A stretch of DNA of 64,000 nt, taken from contig NZ_AUKG01000005.1 in NCBI RefSeq assembly GCF_000424625.1, forward strand, positions 1 through 64,000, in the 5' to 3' direction. Position numbers and translations under genes: made by a program. The notes under the pieces are model-generated. The model saw only the letters and a list, made by a program, of their open reading frames with translations, did no database searches and was not told the origin of the DNA. Every line of letters begins with the position of its first letter. Position 1 is the first letter of the stretch. The DNA comes from Conexibacter woesei Iso977N (GTDB lineage: Bacteria > Actinomycetota > Thermoleophilia > Solirubrobacterales > Solirubrobacteraceae). Positions 17,590-25,297 of this stretch are shown piece after piece.

Positions 17590-18096
17590 ATGCTCCACCG
17601 ATCCCGCATCGCGCGCGCCGCACTGGCCGCGCTGGCGCTGCCCCTGCTGCTCGGCGGCCTGCTGGCCGTCGGCGCGTTCACCGACGACCGCAGCGCCGCC
17701 GGCGACGAGCTGCGCGCCAGGGCCGACGCCGTCTGCCTGCGTGCCCACGACCGGCTCGCGGGCCTCGACCCGCTCGACAGCCCGGACACCGTCGCCCGCT
17801 CCGGGCCGCAGGTCGTCGCCGCGACGCTCGACGCGGCCCGCCGCCTGCTCGCGCTGCGCGTGAACGACGACATCCGCCGCTACGCCCAGCACCTGATCCG
17901 CCAGGCCGACCTCGCCGGCCGCCTGCAGGACGCCGCGCGCGCCGGCGACCGCGCCCGCGCCGTCGCGCTGATCCGGGCGCTCGCGGCCAACAGCCGCGCC
18001 GGCAAGGCGATCGGCGCCCGCATCTCCCCCGGCTGCGGCGGCTCGACCCGCCCGGCCGCGCCCGCAGCCACCCCCGACCCCACCACCTCGATCTAG
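17590..18096 (+). CDS. Exported hypothetical protein upstream of cytochrome c
   Basis: 168 residues with a ribosome-binding site (GAAGGGAG) before the ATG. An N-terminal hydrophobic segment (ALAALALPLLLGGLLAVGAF, about 12-31) acts as a signal or anchor. The rest is helical and Arg/Ala-rich with two cysteines (CLRAHDRL, SPGCGGS), ending in a Pro/Thr tail. The stop TAG is directly abutted by the ATG of the cytochrome gene, so they form an operon. The helical Cys/His pattern may indicate a partner of the cytochrome, but no family is recognised. Confidence 0.7.
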   Translation: MLHRSRIARAALAALALPLLLGGLLAVGAFTDDRSAAGDELRARADAVCLRAHDRLAGLDPLDSPDTVARSGPQVVAATLDAARRLLALRVNDDIRRYAQHLIRQADLAGRLQDAARAGDRARAVALIRALAANSRAGKAIGARISPGCGGSTRPAAPAATPDPTTSI

Positions 18097-18447
18097 ATGA
18101 CCAAGACCACCACCTTGCTCACGGCGCTCGCCGCCACCACCGCCCTCGCCACCGCGGGCTGCGGCGGCGGGTCGCACGCCCAAGCGCCCCTGACGACGAA
18201 GACCACCGCCGCCGTCGACGGCCACCAGATCTTCACGACCGTCGGCTGCTCGAACTGCCACACGCTCGCCGCCGCGGGCGCCAAGGGCCAGGTCGGGCCC
18301 GACCTCGACCACGTCAGGCCCACGTTCGCCAAGGCCGTCCGCCAGGTCACGCACGGCGGCGGCGCGATGCCGCCGTTCGCCGGCCAGCTGTCGGACGCGG
18401 AGATCCGGGCGGTCGCCCGCTACGTCTCCGCCAACGCGGGCCGCTGA
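18097..18447 (+). CDS. Class I cytochrome c lipoprotein
   Basis: 116 residues. The signal peptide ends in a lipobox (LATAGC, C22), so the protein should be lipid-anchored outside the membrane. The heme c motif CSNCH lies at 51-55 and the probable sixth ligand is M91 in GGAMPPF; GPDLDHV between them is typical of small class I cytochromes. The protein carries one electron at moderately positive potential. Translation follows directly on the preceding stop codon. No oxidase or dehydrogenase subunit lies nearby, so its redox partner is unknown. Confidence 0.88.
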   Translation: MTKTTTLLTALAATTALATAGCGGGSHAQAPLTTKTTAAVDGHQIFTTVGCSNCHTLAAAGAKGQVGPDLDHVRPTFAKAVRQVTHGGGAMPPFAGQLSDAEIRAVARYVSANAGR

Positions 18448-18467
18448 CGCCTGCGATCCTGCGTCGC

Positions 18468-19169
18468 ATGCACGTCGCGATCGTCACCGGGGCGTCGTCG
18501 GGCATCGGCGCCGGGATCGCCGCCGCCTACCGCGCGGCCGGCCACGCCGTCGTCGGCGTCGCCCGCGCCATGCCGCCGTCCCAAGATGATGGCCTTGCCG
18601 CGGTCTCCGGCGACGTCGCCGACCCGGCGACCGCGCAGCGCGCCGTCGCCACCGCGCTGGAGCGCTTCGGCCGCGTCGACACGCTGGTCAACAACGCCGG
18701 GATCTTCATCGGCAAGCCGTTCCTGGAGTGCACGCGCGAGGACTACGACCGCATGTCCACCATCAACGTCGGCGGCTTCTTCGAGATGACCCGCCACGCG
18801 GTCTCGGCGATGCTCGCCCACGGCGACGGCGGCCACGTCGTGAGCATCACCACCGCCTTGGTCGAGCAGCCCGACGTCAAGGATCCCGCGGTCCTCGCGG
18901 CGCTGACCAAGGGCGGGATCGCCGCGGCGACGCGCTCGCTGGCGACCGAGCTGGCGCCCCAGCGGATCCGCGTCAACGCGGTCGCGCCCGGCGTGATCCG
19001 GACGCCGCTGAGCGCCGGCGGCGACCAGGACGCGATCGCCGCCATGCACCCGCTCGGCCGGATCGGCGAGGTCGCCGACGTCACCCAGGCGATCATGTAC
19101 CTGGAGTCCGCGTCGTTCGTGACCGGCGTGATCCTCCACGTGGACGGCGGCCGCGCCGCGGGGCGCTGA
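18468..19169 (+). CDS. SDR-family oxidoreductase with atypical active site
   Basis: 233 residues, a classical SDR length. The cofactor motif TGASSGIGAGIAAAY is at the N-terminus and the NNAG motif is in VNNAGIFIGKP. The usual S-(x12)-YxxxK triad is not intact: after VSITTAL the sequence reads VLAALTKGG, so the lysine is present but alanine stands where the catalytic tyrosine should be. The C-terminal VAPGVIRTPLS and LHVDGGRAAG are normal. It may be a divergent SDR subfamily using another acid, or non-catalytic. The start is placed by a GATCCT element 7 nt upstream with no Shine-Dalgarno. Confidence 0.85.
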   Translation: MHVAIVTGASSGIGAGIAAAYRAAGHAVVGVARAMPPSQDDGLAAVSGDVADPATAQRAVATALERFGRVDTLVNNAGIFIGKPFLECTREDYDRMSTINVGGFFEMTRHAVSAMLAHGDGGHVVSITTALVEQPDVKDPAVLAALTKGGIAAATRSLATELAPQRIRVNAVAPGVIRTPLSAGGDQDAIAAMHPLGRIGEVADVTQAIMYLESASFVTGVILHVDGGRAAGR

Positions 19170-19173
19170 AGAC

Positions 19174-20196
19174 CTACACCTTGGTCAGCGCGGCGTCCAG
19201 CTGCGGGACGACCCTGTCCAAGGCGTACGGGATGCTCAGCACCGTCGAGGACGAGATCGCCATGTTGAGCTCGAGGTCGTTGGTGACGATCGCGCGCCCC
19301 TCCTTGACGACCTTCAACGCCTGGAACTGCGGCGACCTCTCCAGCGCCGCGCCGGCCTTGGCGTCGTCGGTCATGACGAGCAGCGCGTCGACGTCGAGCA
19401 GGTCGTAGCGCTCCTCGGAGATGTCGGCGTAGAAGCTCCTGCCGGTGAGCTTCTCGATCGCGGCGGGCTGCGAGAAGCCGAGCGAGGTCGCGAAGCGCCC
19501 GCGGGTGTCGGTCGGCGCGAACACCGCCATCTTGCCGTTGGTGTCCGGCGCGACGATCAACACGTCCTTGCCCGCGAAGTGCGGGTGGTCGCTCTTGGCC
19601 CTGGTGAACTCGGCCTCGGCGTCGGCGACGAGCTGCTTGGCCTGCTCGGGCCTGCCGAGCGCTGCGCCGAGCTGCTTGGTCGCGACCTGCCACGGCGTGC
19701 CCCAGTCCGGGTAGCCGGCGGGCGTGGTGACGACCGGCGCGATCTTCGAGAGCTTCTCGTAGTCGCTCTTCCTGAAGGAGTAGGTCACGGCCAGGATCAG
19801 GTCCGGGCGCGACTTCGCGACGCCCTCGAAGTCGATCTCGCTGCCCGCGTAGAGCTCCGGCGTCGCGCCCTTCAGCGCGGGCTCGGCCCAGACGCCGACG
19901 CCGCGCTTCCACTGCGGGATCCACTGCAGCAGCCCGACCGGGACCGCGCCGAGTGCGAGCATCGGGTCGGCGTCGGTGTAGCCGTAGGTCACGATGCGCT
20001 TGGGCGCGCTGTCGATCGCGACCGTGCCGAACGCGTCGGTGACCTTCAGCGGGTACTGCCCGCCCGCGGCGCCGGCGGCGCCCGCGGTCGTCCCGGAGTT
20101 CTTGTCGTCGTTGCTGGAGCCGCACCCGACGGCGGTCAGGGCGGCGGCGCCGGCAGCGGAGATCAGCAGCTGGCGGCGGGTCGAACGTGAAGCCAT
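19174..20196 (-). CDS. Iron-siderophore-type ABC transporter substrate-binding lipoprotein
   Basis: 340 residues. The N-terminus has both a twin-arginine (STRRQLLIS) and a lipobox (TAVGC, C25), suggesting Tat export as a lipoprotein. The mature part is of the FecB/FhuD/BtuF class III binding-protein type: RIVTYGYTDADPMLALGAVP, SRPDLILAVTYSFR and a helical backbone linking two lobes (LGAALGRPEQAKQLVADAEA). Family members bind ferric siderophores or heme outside the membrane. No permease or ATPase gene is adjacent, so it is an orphan component. A 27-bp palindrome directly abuts its start codon. Confidence 0.9.
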   Translation of the reverse strand: MASRSTRRQLLISAAGAAALTAVGCGSSNDDKNSGTTAGAAGAAGGQYPLKVTDAFGTVAIDSAPKRIVTYGYTDADPMLALGAVPVGLLQWIPQWKRGVGVWAEPALKGATPELYAGSEIDFEGVAKSRPDLILAVTYSFRKSDYEKLSKIAPVVTTPAGYPDWGTPWQVATKQLGAALGRPEQAKQLVADAEAEFTRAKSDHPHFAGKDVLIVAPDTNGKMAVFAPTDTRGRFATSLGFSQPAAIEKLTGRSFYADISEERYDLLDVDALLVMTDDAKAGAALERSPQFQALKVVKEGRAIVTNDLELNMAISSSTVLSIPYALDRVVPQLDAALTKV

Positions 20197-20223
20197 TAGG
20201 GCAACCTACATTAGGGTGCCCTA
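20197..20223. promoter_or_regulatory. Metal-regulator (DtxR/IdeR-like) operator candidate
   Basis: Two 12-nt arms, TAGGGCAACCTA (20197-20208) and TAGGGTGCCCTA (20212-20223), are inverted repeats matching at 11 of 12 positions around a 3-nt centre. TAGG/CCTA half-sites recall iron-dependent DtxR/IdeR boxes. The position against the start codon of an iron-uptake-type lipoprotein gene suggests iron repression of a leaderless transcript (inference). Confidence 0.55.
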
Positions 20224-20253
20224 CGGATGCCACGCGGTGGGGCGCGGGCCTGG

Positions 20254-20907
20254 TCAGGCGGGCGGCGTCGTCTCGCCCCAGCGGTTCCAGGAGACCTGAT
20301 CGCGGATCGCCTCGCGCCGCGCGGGCCTGAAGTCGGTGCCCTTCGTGTAGGCGACCGGCAGCAGCGCGGCCTGCGTGACGCCGGCCGGGATCCCGAGCAG
20401 CTCGGCGGCCGCGTTCTCGGAGCCGAGGTGCAGCGTCGTCCACGCCGAGCCCAGGCCGCGCGAGCGCAGCGCGAGCTGGAAGCTCCAGACGCCCGGCATG
20501 ACCGAGCCGTAGGTCGGGGCCGCGCTGGCGTTGAGCGACAGGTCGATCGGCGACGTCAGGCACGCGATCACGAGGACCGGGACGCGCTCCAGGTTGTGGG
20601 CCAGGAACAGCGCGCTGTCGCCGACGCGTTCTTGGACAACATCGTCGGTGCCCGCCGCCTGCTTGGCCTCGAGGTAGGGCAGCGCGTGCTCGCGGTACAT
20701 GTCGGCGAGCGCCTTCTTGAGGCCCGGCTCGGTGACGACGACCCACTTGCGGACCTCGACGTTGCCGCCGATCGGCGCCTGGTGGGCGAGCTCGAGGCAC
20801 TCCAGCAGCACCTCGGGCTCGACCGGGCGGTCGAGGTCGAGCCGCTTGCGGACCGCGCGCGTGGTCGACAGCAGCAGGTCGGTCTGTTCCGTGTCGAAGG
20901 TCGTCAT
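20254..20907 (-). CDS. Nitroreductase-family protein
   Basis: 217 residues from the ATG at 20905-20907. Nitroreductase features include STTRAVRKRLDLDRPV near the N-terminus (the RxSxRxF-like FMN-phosphate region), LELAHQAPIGGN, VWSFQLALRSRGLGSAWTT and LLGIPAGVTQAALLPVAYTKG. The family binds FMN and reduces nitro groups, quinones or flavins with NAD(P)H in the cytoplasm. The substrate is not predictable. It is divergent from the LysE gene; only 40 bp separate the start codons. Confidence 0.88.
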   Translation of the reverse strand: MTTFDTEQTDLLLSTTRAVRKRLDLDRPVEPEVLLECLELAHQAPIGGNVEVRKWVVVTEPGLKKALADMYREHALPYLEAKQAAGTDDVVQERVGDSALFLAHNLERVPVLVIACLTSPIDLSLNASAAPTYGSVMPGVWSFQLALRSRGLGSAWTTLHLGSENAAAELLGIPAGVTQAALLPVAYTKGTDFRPARREAIRDQVSWNRWGETTPPA

Positions 20908-20933
20908 GGCTCCACCCTGGCACGTCGCGCCGG

Positions 20934-20939
20934 TAGCGT
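20934..20939 (+). promoter_or_regulatory. -10 element of a leaderless gene
   Basis: TAGCGT lies 8 nt before the GTG start at 20948, with no Shine-Dalgarno. Confidence 0.5.
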
Positions 20940-20947
20940 GTCCCGCC

Positions 20948-21577
20948 GTGGCCTCGCTCTGGTCGTTCCTGCTCGCCGCGCTCGTCCTCGTCGCCCTGCC
21001 CGGGCCCGCGACGACGCTGGTGATGAAGAACGCGCTGACGCGCGGCCCGCGCAGCGCGCTGGTCACCAGCGCGGGCGTGTTCAGCGCCGACCTGGTGTGG
21101 ATGGCCGCGAGCGTCGTGGGGCTGACCGCGGTGCTGGTCGCCTCGGCGCCCGCGTTCACCGCGATCCGCCTGATCGGCGCGGCGTACCTGGTGTTCATCG
21201 GCGTCCGGCTGCTGCTCGCGCGCGGCGCGTTCGGCGAGGAGCCGGCGGCGGGCGAGTCTCGCGCCGCGGTCGTCCCCGTCCCCGCCCGCCGTGCGTTCCG
21301 CGAGGGGTTGCTCTGCGACCTCTCCAACCCCAAGACGCTGCTGGTCTTCACGAGCGTGATCCCGCAGTTCCTCGGCCACGACGCGAGCCCGCTGGACCTC
21401 GCGGCCTTCGGCCTCGTCTTCGCGACCGCGGGCCTCGCCTCGCTCGTCGCCTACACCATCATCTTCTCCCGCGCGCGCCGCGCGACCCGCCACCCGCGCG
21501 TGAGGACCACGCTCCTGCGCCTCGGCGGCGCGATCCTGATCGCCTTCGGGATCCGGGTGGCGGTCGAGTCCCCGTAG
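20948..21577 (+). CDS. LysE/RhtB-family amino-acid exporter
   Basis: 209 residues with about 5-6 membrane segments. The family motif near the start is visible as LVLVALPGPATTLVMKNALTRGPRSALVTSAGVFSAD (the PGP...G signature, given here only in outline), followed by AYLVFIGVRLLL and CDLSNPKTLLVFTSVIPQF, which is the second conserved loop (NPK). Such proteins export basic or neutral amino acids or homoserine lactones. The GTG start is fixed by the leaderless promoter. No regulator gene (LysG) is adjacent. Confidence 0.9.
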   Translation: MASLWSFLLAALVLVALPGPATTLVMKNALTRGPRSALVTSAGVFSADLVWMAASVVGLTAVLVASAPAFTAIRLIGAAYLVFIGVRLLLARGAFGEEPAAGESRAAVVPVPARRAFREGLLCDLSNPKTLLVFTSVIPQFLGHDASPLDLAAFGLVFATAGLASLVAYTIIFSRARRATRHPRVRTTLLRLGGAILIAFGIRVAVESP

Positions 21578-21661
21578 AACGGCGGGGCCGGACGACGCGC
21601 CGCGGGGCGCTGCCGATAGCGTCCCGCGCCGCCGTATCCGTTGAAGACAGGGAGCAGGAAC

Positions 21662-22267
21662 ATGAACTACGCAGTTGCTCACCCGAGCGCGGGCCGTCGT
21701 GCCGTGCTCACCGACGCGATCCCGGGGGCCAAGGCCCGGGACGCCGCGCTGGTGCTCGCGGGCGCCGCGCTGACCGCGCTGCTCGCGCAGGTCGCCGTCC
21801 ACGTGCCGGGGTCGCCGGTCCCGGTCACCGGTCAGACGCTGGCCGTCGGCCTCGTCGGCGCGACGCTCGGCGCCCGCCGCGGCGGTGCCGCGCTGCTGCT
21901 GTACGTCCTGGCCGGCCTCGCGCTGCCGGTCTACGCCGACGGCGCGTCCGGCTGGTCGACGGTCTGGGGCCCGACCGGCGGCTACCTCGTCGGCTTCGTG
22001 ATCGCCGCCTGGGCGATCGGCGCGATGGCCGAGCGCGGCGGCGACCGCAAGGTCGTCACGGCGTTCGCGGCGTTCACCGCCGAGCAGCTGATCGTGTTCG
22101 CCTTCGGCCTCGTCGGCCTGAAGCTCGCGACCGACCAGGACTGGGGCTGGGTCGTGCACAACGGCTTCACGATCTTCATCCTCGGCGGCCTGATCAAGGC
22201 CGCGGTCGGCGCGGCGGTGCTGCCGTCGGCCTGGCGCATCGTGCGCTCCGTCCGCAAGGACGGCTAG
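21662..22267 (+). CDS. bioY: Biotin transporter BioY
   Basis: 201 residues from the ATG at 21662, preceded by AGGGAGCAGG. About six membrane segments occur, with the BioY signatures VPVTGQTLAVGLVGATLGARRG and GPTGGYLVGFVIAAW, and LGGLIKAAVGAAVLPSAW at the end. BioY is the substrate-specific (S) component of an energy-coupling-factor transporter that binds biotin in the membrane; it needs EcfA and EcfT, which are not nearby. A hairpin terminator follows the stop. Confidence 0.93.
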   Translation: MNYAVAHPSAGRRAVLTDAIPGAKARDAALVLAGAALTALLAQVAVHVPGSPVPVTGQTLAVGLVGATLGARRGGAALLLYVLAGLALPVYADGASGWSTVWGPTGGYLVGFVIAAWAIGAMAERGGDRKVVTAFAAFTAEQLIVFAFGLVGLKLATDQDWGWVVHNGFTIFILGGLIKAAVGAAVLPSAWRIVRSVRKDG

Positions 22268-22281
22268 AGCGGCGCGACCTC

Positions 22282-22323
22282 CCCGCCTCGCCCGCGGTCG
22301 CATGCGCGATCCGGCGAGGCGGG
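22282..22323 (+). terminator. Terminator after bioY
   Basis: An 11-bp perfect inverted repeat, CCCGCCTCGCC (22282-22292) and GGCGAGGCGGG (22313-22323), begins 15 bp after the bioY stop and ends before the sigma-factor promoter region. Confidence 0.6.
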
Positions 22324-22392
22324 CGGCGCGGCGCCCTGACCGGCGGCAGCAGGCCGTGTTTCCCGGCGGACAGATCCGGTGATGGTGCTTGG

Positions 22393-23169
22393 GTGACCAG
22401 CACGACGATCGCCCCGGCCGCCCTCGGCGACGAGGCGCTGCTGCGCCGGTACGCCGAGACGCGCGACCCCGTGCTGCGCGAGGCGCTCGTCGAGCGGTAT
22501 CTCCCGCTGGCCCGCCACGCGGTCGGGCGCTTCGGCCGCCGCCAGGAGTCGTTCGACGACCTCCTGCAGGTCGCGTCCGTCGGGCTGTTGAAGGCGATCG
22601 ACCGCTTCGATCCGTCGAACGGCGCCGCGTTCTCCAGCTACGCGCTGCCGACGATGCTCGGCGAGGTCCGCCGCCACTTCCGCGACCACAGCTGGACGGT
22701 CCGCCCGCCGCGCGACCTCCAGGAGCAGGCGCTGGCCGTCAGCCGCACCGCCGATCGGCTCACCGCCCAGCACGGCACGCCGCCGTCGGTCGGCGAGATC
22801 GCCGCGGCGATCGGCCTGACCGAGGAGGACGTCCTGGAGGCGCGCATGGCGCTCGACGGCCGCTCCTACACGTCGCTGACGCCGGTCGGGATCGACGACG
22901 ACGGCCAGGACCGTGACCGCGCGGCGGAGCGCCGCCTGGCGGTCACCGACGACGGCTACGCGCGCGCCGAGGACCGGCGCTTCCTCGGCGACCTGACGCG
23001 CCGGCTGCCGCCGCGCGACCGCGAGATCGTCCGGCTGCGGTTCGCCGAGGACCTCACGCAGGCCGAGATCGGCCAGCGCGTCGGGCTGTCGCAGATGCAC
23101 GTCTCGCGCATCCTGCGCGACGCGCTGGCGGCGATGCGCGCCGCAGCCGCCGAGGGCCCGCAGCCCTAG
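22393..23169 (+). CDS. SigB/SigF-family RNA polymerase sigma factor (copy 2)
   Basis: 258 residues from the GTG at 22393. Region 2 reads DLLQVASVGLLKAIDRFDP and YALPTMLGEVRRHFRDHSW; region 4 reads LPPRDREIVRLRFAEDLTQ then AEIGQRVGLSQMHVSRIL. The two copies in this window are nearly identical in regions 2.4 and 4.2, so they may recognise overlapping promoters, but they diverge in region 3 and at the termini. No anti-sigma gene is adjacent. Its TAG stop lies inside a CTAG shared with the convergent XRE gene. Confidence 0.92.
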   Translation: MTSTTIAPAALGDEALLRRYAETRDPVLREALVERYLPLARHAVGRFGRRQESFDDLLQVASVGLLKAIDRFDPSNGAAFSSYALPTMLGEVRRHFRDHSWTVRPPRDLQEQALAVSRTADRLTAQHGTPPSVGEIAAAIGLTEEDVLEARMALDGRSYTSLTPVGIDDDGQDRDRAAERRLAVTDDGYARAEDRRFLGDLTRRLPPRDREIVRLRFAEDLTQAEIGQRVGLSQMHVSRILRDALAAMRAAAAEGPQP

Positions 23170-23468
23170 GCGTCGGGCCTGACGCGCGGCAGCCCCTGGG
23201 CCTTCACACGCCGCTCGGTCTCGCCGATCAGCCCGTCGCACGTCGTCTGCAGCGCCCGGCAGATCTCCACCAGCGTGCTGATCCGCATCGCGCTGCGCCC
23301 ACGCTCGATCGAGCCGATGACGTTGACGTGCACGCCCGCCCGCTCGGCGAGCTCCCGCTGCGTCCAGCCGTGCTCGTTGCGCAGCTCACGCACCTGGATC
23401 CCGAGGGTCGTGAGGATCGCTGCTGCGTATTCGTCGAGGTCGAGCGTCTCTGACGAGTGGCGTGTCAC
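23166..23468 (-). CDS. XRE-family helix-turn-helix regulator
   Basis: 100 residues from GTG 23466-23468, chosen because GAAGGG lies a suitable distance upstream; the frame is open to an alternative start at 23534. The helix-turn-helix covers about 25-77 (QVRELRNEHGWTQRELAERA, GVHVNVIGSIERGRSAMRIS). The C-terminal part after the domain is short and has no ligand domain. It overlaps the sigma-factor gene tail to tail by four bases. Target unknown; no toxin gene is next to it. Confidence 0.85.
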   Translation of the reverse strand: MTRHSSETLDLDEYAAAILTTLGIQVRELRNEHGWTQRELAERAGVHVNVIGSIERGRSAMRISTLVEICRALQTTCDGLIGETERRVKAQGLPRVRPDA

Positions 23469-23575
23469 CGCTGCATGGCCCTTCGAACAAGATGTCGCAC
23501 GGGGTCGGATCCCGGCCGAACGTGGGGCTCTCACCCTACTGCGCCCGCGAGACCCGCCCGTGCGTCACCTCCGGC

Positions 23576-24433
23576 TCAGAGCACCGGCGCGGCCGCCTGC
23601 TCCGGGTAGTCGGTCGAGAGCGCCAGCTCACGGCCGGCGTCGTACTCGGCGCGCAGCAGGCCGAGCTTGACGCCGATGCGCCGGTGCGCGTCGCTGCCGA
23701 GGATCACCCAGTGGCGGCGCTCGTCGCTGCCGACGACCTCCCGGATCGCCGCCGCCACCCGCGCCGGGTCGCCCGGGAAGTTCTCGGGCGCGACGTTGCC
23801 GACCGCCTCCCGGAACGCGCCCGCGGTCTCCGCGTAGTCGGCGATCGGCGTGCCCGACGCCCGGGTGCGCTGCTCGATCCCGGTGCGCAGCGACCCGGCC
23901 TCGACCAGCAACGCCCGCAGGCCGATCGGCTCGACCTCCTGCCACAGCGCCTCGGTCAGCCCCTCGAGGGCGAACTTGCTGGCCGAGTAGTAGCCGTTGG
24001 CCGGCAGGCTCGCGATGCCGTCCATCGACGACACGTTGACGATCGTCCCGCTGCGCCGGGCGCGCATGCCGGGCAGGACCAACCGCATCAACTCGATCGC
24101 GCCGAACAGGTTGACCTCGAAGGTCATCCGGTAGTCGGCCTCGTCCTGCTCCTCGATCGCGCCGATGAAGTCCACCGCCGCGTTGTTGACGAGGACGTCG
24201 ATCGCGCCGAAGCGCCCCAGCGCCGCCGCGACCGCGGCGCGCCGCTGCGGGCCGTCGGTCACGTCCAGCGCGACGGGCAGCGCGGTGTCCGGGTAGCGGG
24301 CGGCAAGCTCCTCGAGCGCCGGGACCGTGCGCGCCGCGAGGACCGCGTTGTCACCATGTTCCAGCACTTCCTCGGCGATCGCGCGGCCGAGGCCGTACGA
24401 CGCGCCCGTGATCAACCACGTGGTGTTGGTCAT
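23576..24433 (-). CDS. SDR-family oxidoreductase
   Basis: 285 residues from the ATG at 24431-24433. The motifs are intact: ITGASYGLGRAIAEE for the nucleotide, VNNAAVDFIG, VNVSSMDG with the catalytic serine, and YYSASKFALEGL with YxxxK. The C-terminal extension (DPARVAAAIREVVGSDERRH) is typical of the classical SDR subgroup near COG0300/DltE. It starts 2 bp after the stop of the next SDR gene, so the two tandem paralogues form an operon with the VOC gene. Substrate unknown. Confidence 0.9.
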   Translation of the reverse strand: MTNTTWLITGASYGLGRAIAEEVLEHGDNAVLAARTVPALEELAARYPDTALPVALDVTDGPQRRAAVAAALGRFGAIDVLVNNAAVDFIGAIEEQDEADYRMTFEVNLFGAIELMRLVLPGMRARRSGTIVNVSSMDGIASLPANGYYSASKFALEGLTEALWQEVEPIGLRALLVEAGSLRTGIEQRTRASGTPIADYAETAGAFREAVGNVAPENFPGDPARVAAAIREVVGSDERRHWVILGSDAHRRIGVKLGLLRAEYDAGRELALSTDYPEQAAAPVL

Positions 24434-24435
24434 GA

Positions 24436-25290
24436 TCACGCCACCGTCGCGTAGTCGGCCGACGCGCTCGTGCCCGCCCAGCGCTCGAGCTCGGCGGCGC
24501 GCGCCTCGCCGGCCGCGCGGGCCTGGTCGACGGCGGCGGCGCCGAGCAGCAGGCGCCGCGGCGGGTCGGGGTCGCCGACCACCTCGGCGATGATCTCCGC
24601 CGCGCGCTCGGGGTCGCCGGGCTGGGTGCCGTCGGTCGCGTCGCGCATCGCGTGCACGGCGCCGACGCTGGCCTCGTAGTCGGCGCCGACCGGCGCGCGC
24701 TCCATCGAGGCGCCCTGCCAGTCGGTCCGGAACGCGCCCGGCTCGACGATCACGACGTCGACGCCGAACGGCGCGACCTCGGCGGCGAGGACCTCGGAGA
24801 AGCCCTCGACCGCGAACTTCGCCGCCTGGTAGGCGCCCATGCCGGGCGTCCCGCCGACGCGGCCGCCGACCGACGAGACCTGCACGAACGTGCCGGAGCG
24901 CTGCTCGCGCAGGACCGGCAGCGCCGCGCGCGTCACGTTGACGACGCCGTAGAAGTTGGCGTCGACCTGCGCGCGGAAGTCGTCCGGGTCCATCTCCTCG
25001 ATCGGGGCGGAGTTGGCGTAGCCGGCGTTGTTGACGACGACGTCGATCCGGCCGAACGCGGCGACGGCCGCCTTTAGGCTGAGGTTCGCGGCCTCCGGGT
25101 CGGTGACGTCCAGCGCGATGGCGCGGACGCGGTCCGGCGCCTGCGCGACGAGGCCGGCGAGATCCTGCGGGTTGCGGGCCGTGGCGACGACGTTGTCGCC
25201 ACGGTCGATGGCCGCCTGGGCGATCGCGCGGCCGAGGCCGCGCGAGCTGCCGGTGACGAACCAGGTGCGGGGAGTGGAGGAGGAGGTCAT
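24436..25290 (-). CDS. SDR-family oxidoreductase (paralogue of the next gene)
   Basis: 284 residues. Motifs: VTGSSRGLGRAIAQAAI, VNNAGYANSAPIEEMD, VQVSSVGGRVGGTPG with the serine, and YQAAKFAVEGFSE with YxxxK. The same C-terminal arrangement (GDPERAAEIIAEVVGDPD) as in the downstream SDR shows the two arose by duplication and diverged strongly. It starts 7 bp after the VOC gene stop. NAD(P)-dependent alcohol/ketone chemistry is expected; the substrate cannot be read. Confidence 0.9.
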   Translation of the reverse strand: MTSSSTPRTWFVTGSSRGLGRAIAQAAIDRGDNVVATARNPQDLAGLVAQAPDRVRAIALDVTDPEAANLSLKAAVAAFGRIDVVVNNAGYANSAPIEEMDPDDFRAQVDANFYGVVNVTRAALPVLREQRSGTFVQVSSVGGRVGGTPGMGAYQAAKFAVEGFSEVLAAEVAPFGVDVVIVEPGAFRTDWQGASMERAPVGADYEASVGAVHAMRDATDGTQPGDPERAAEIIAEVVGDPDPPRRLLLGAAAVDQARAAGEARAAELERWAGTSASADYATVA

Positions 25291-25297
25291 GGCGCTG

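Noticed and set aside
18743-22303. Open reading frame of 1186 codons on the minus strand
   Set aside because: It is antisense or out of frame to five genes with clear family signatures. Its composition is Arg/Ala/Gly-rich low complexity, a shadow of GC-rich coding DNA.
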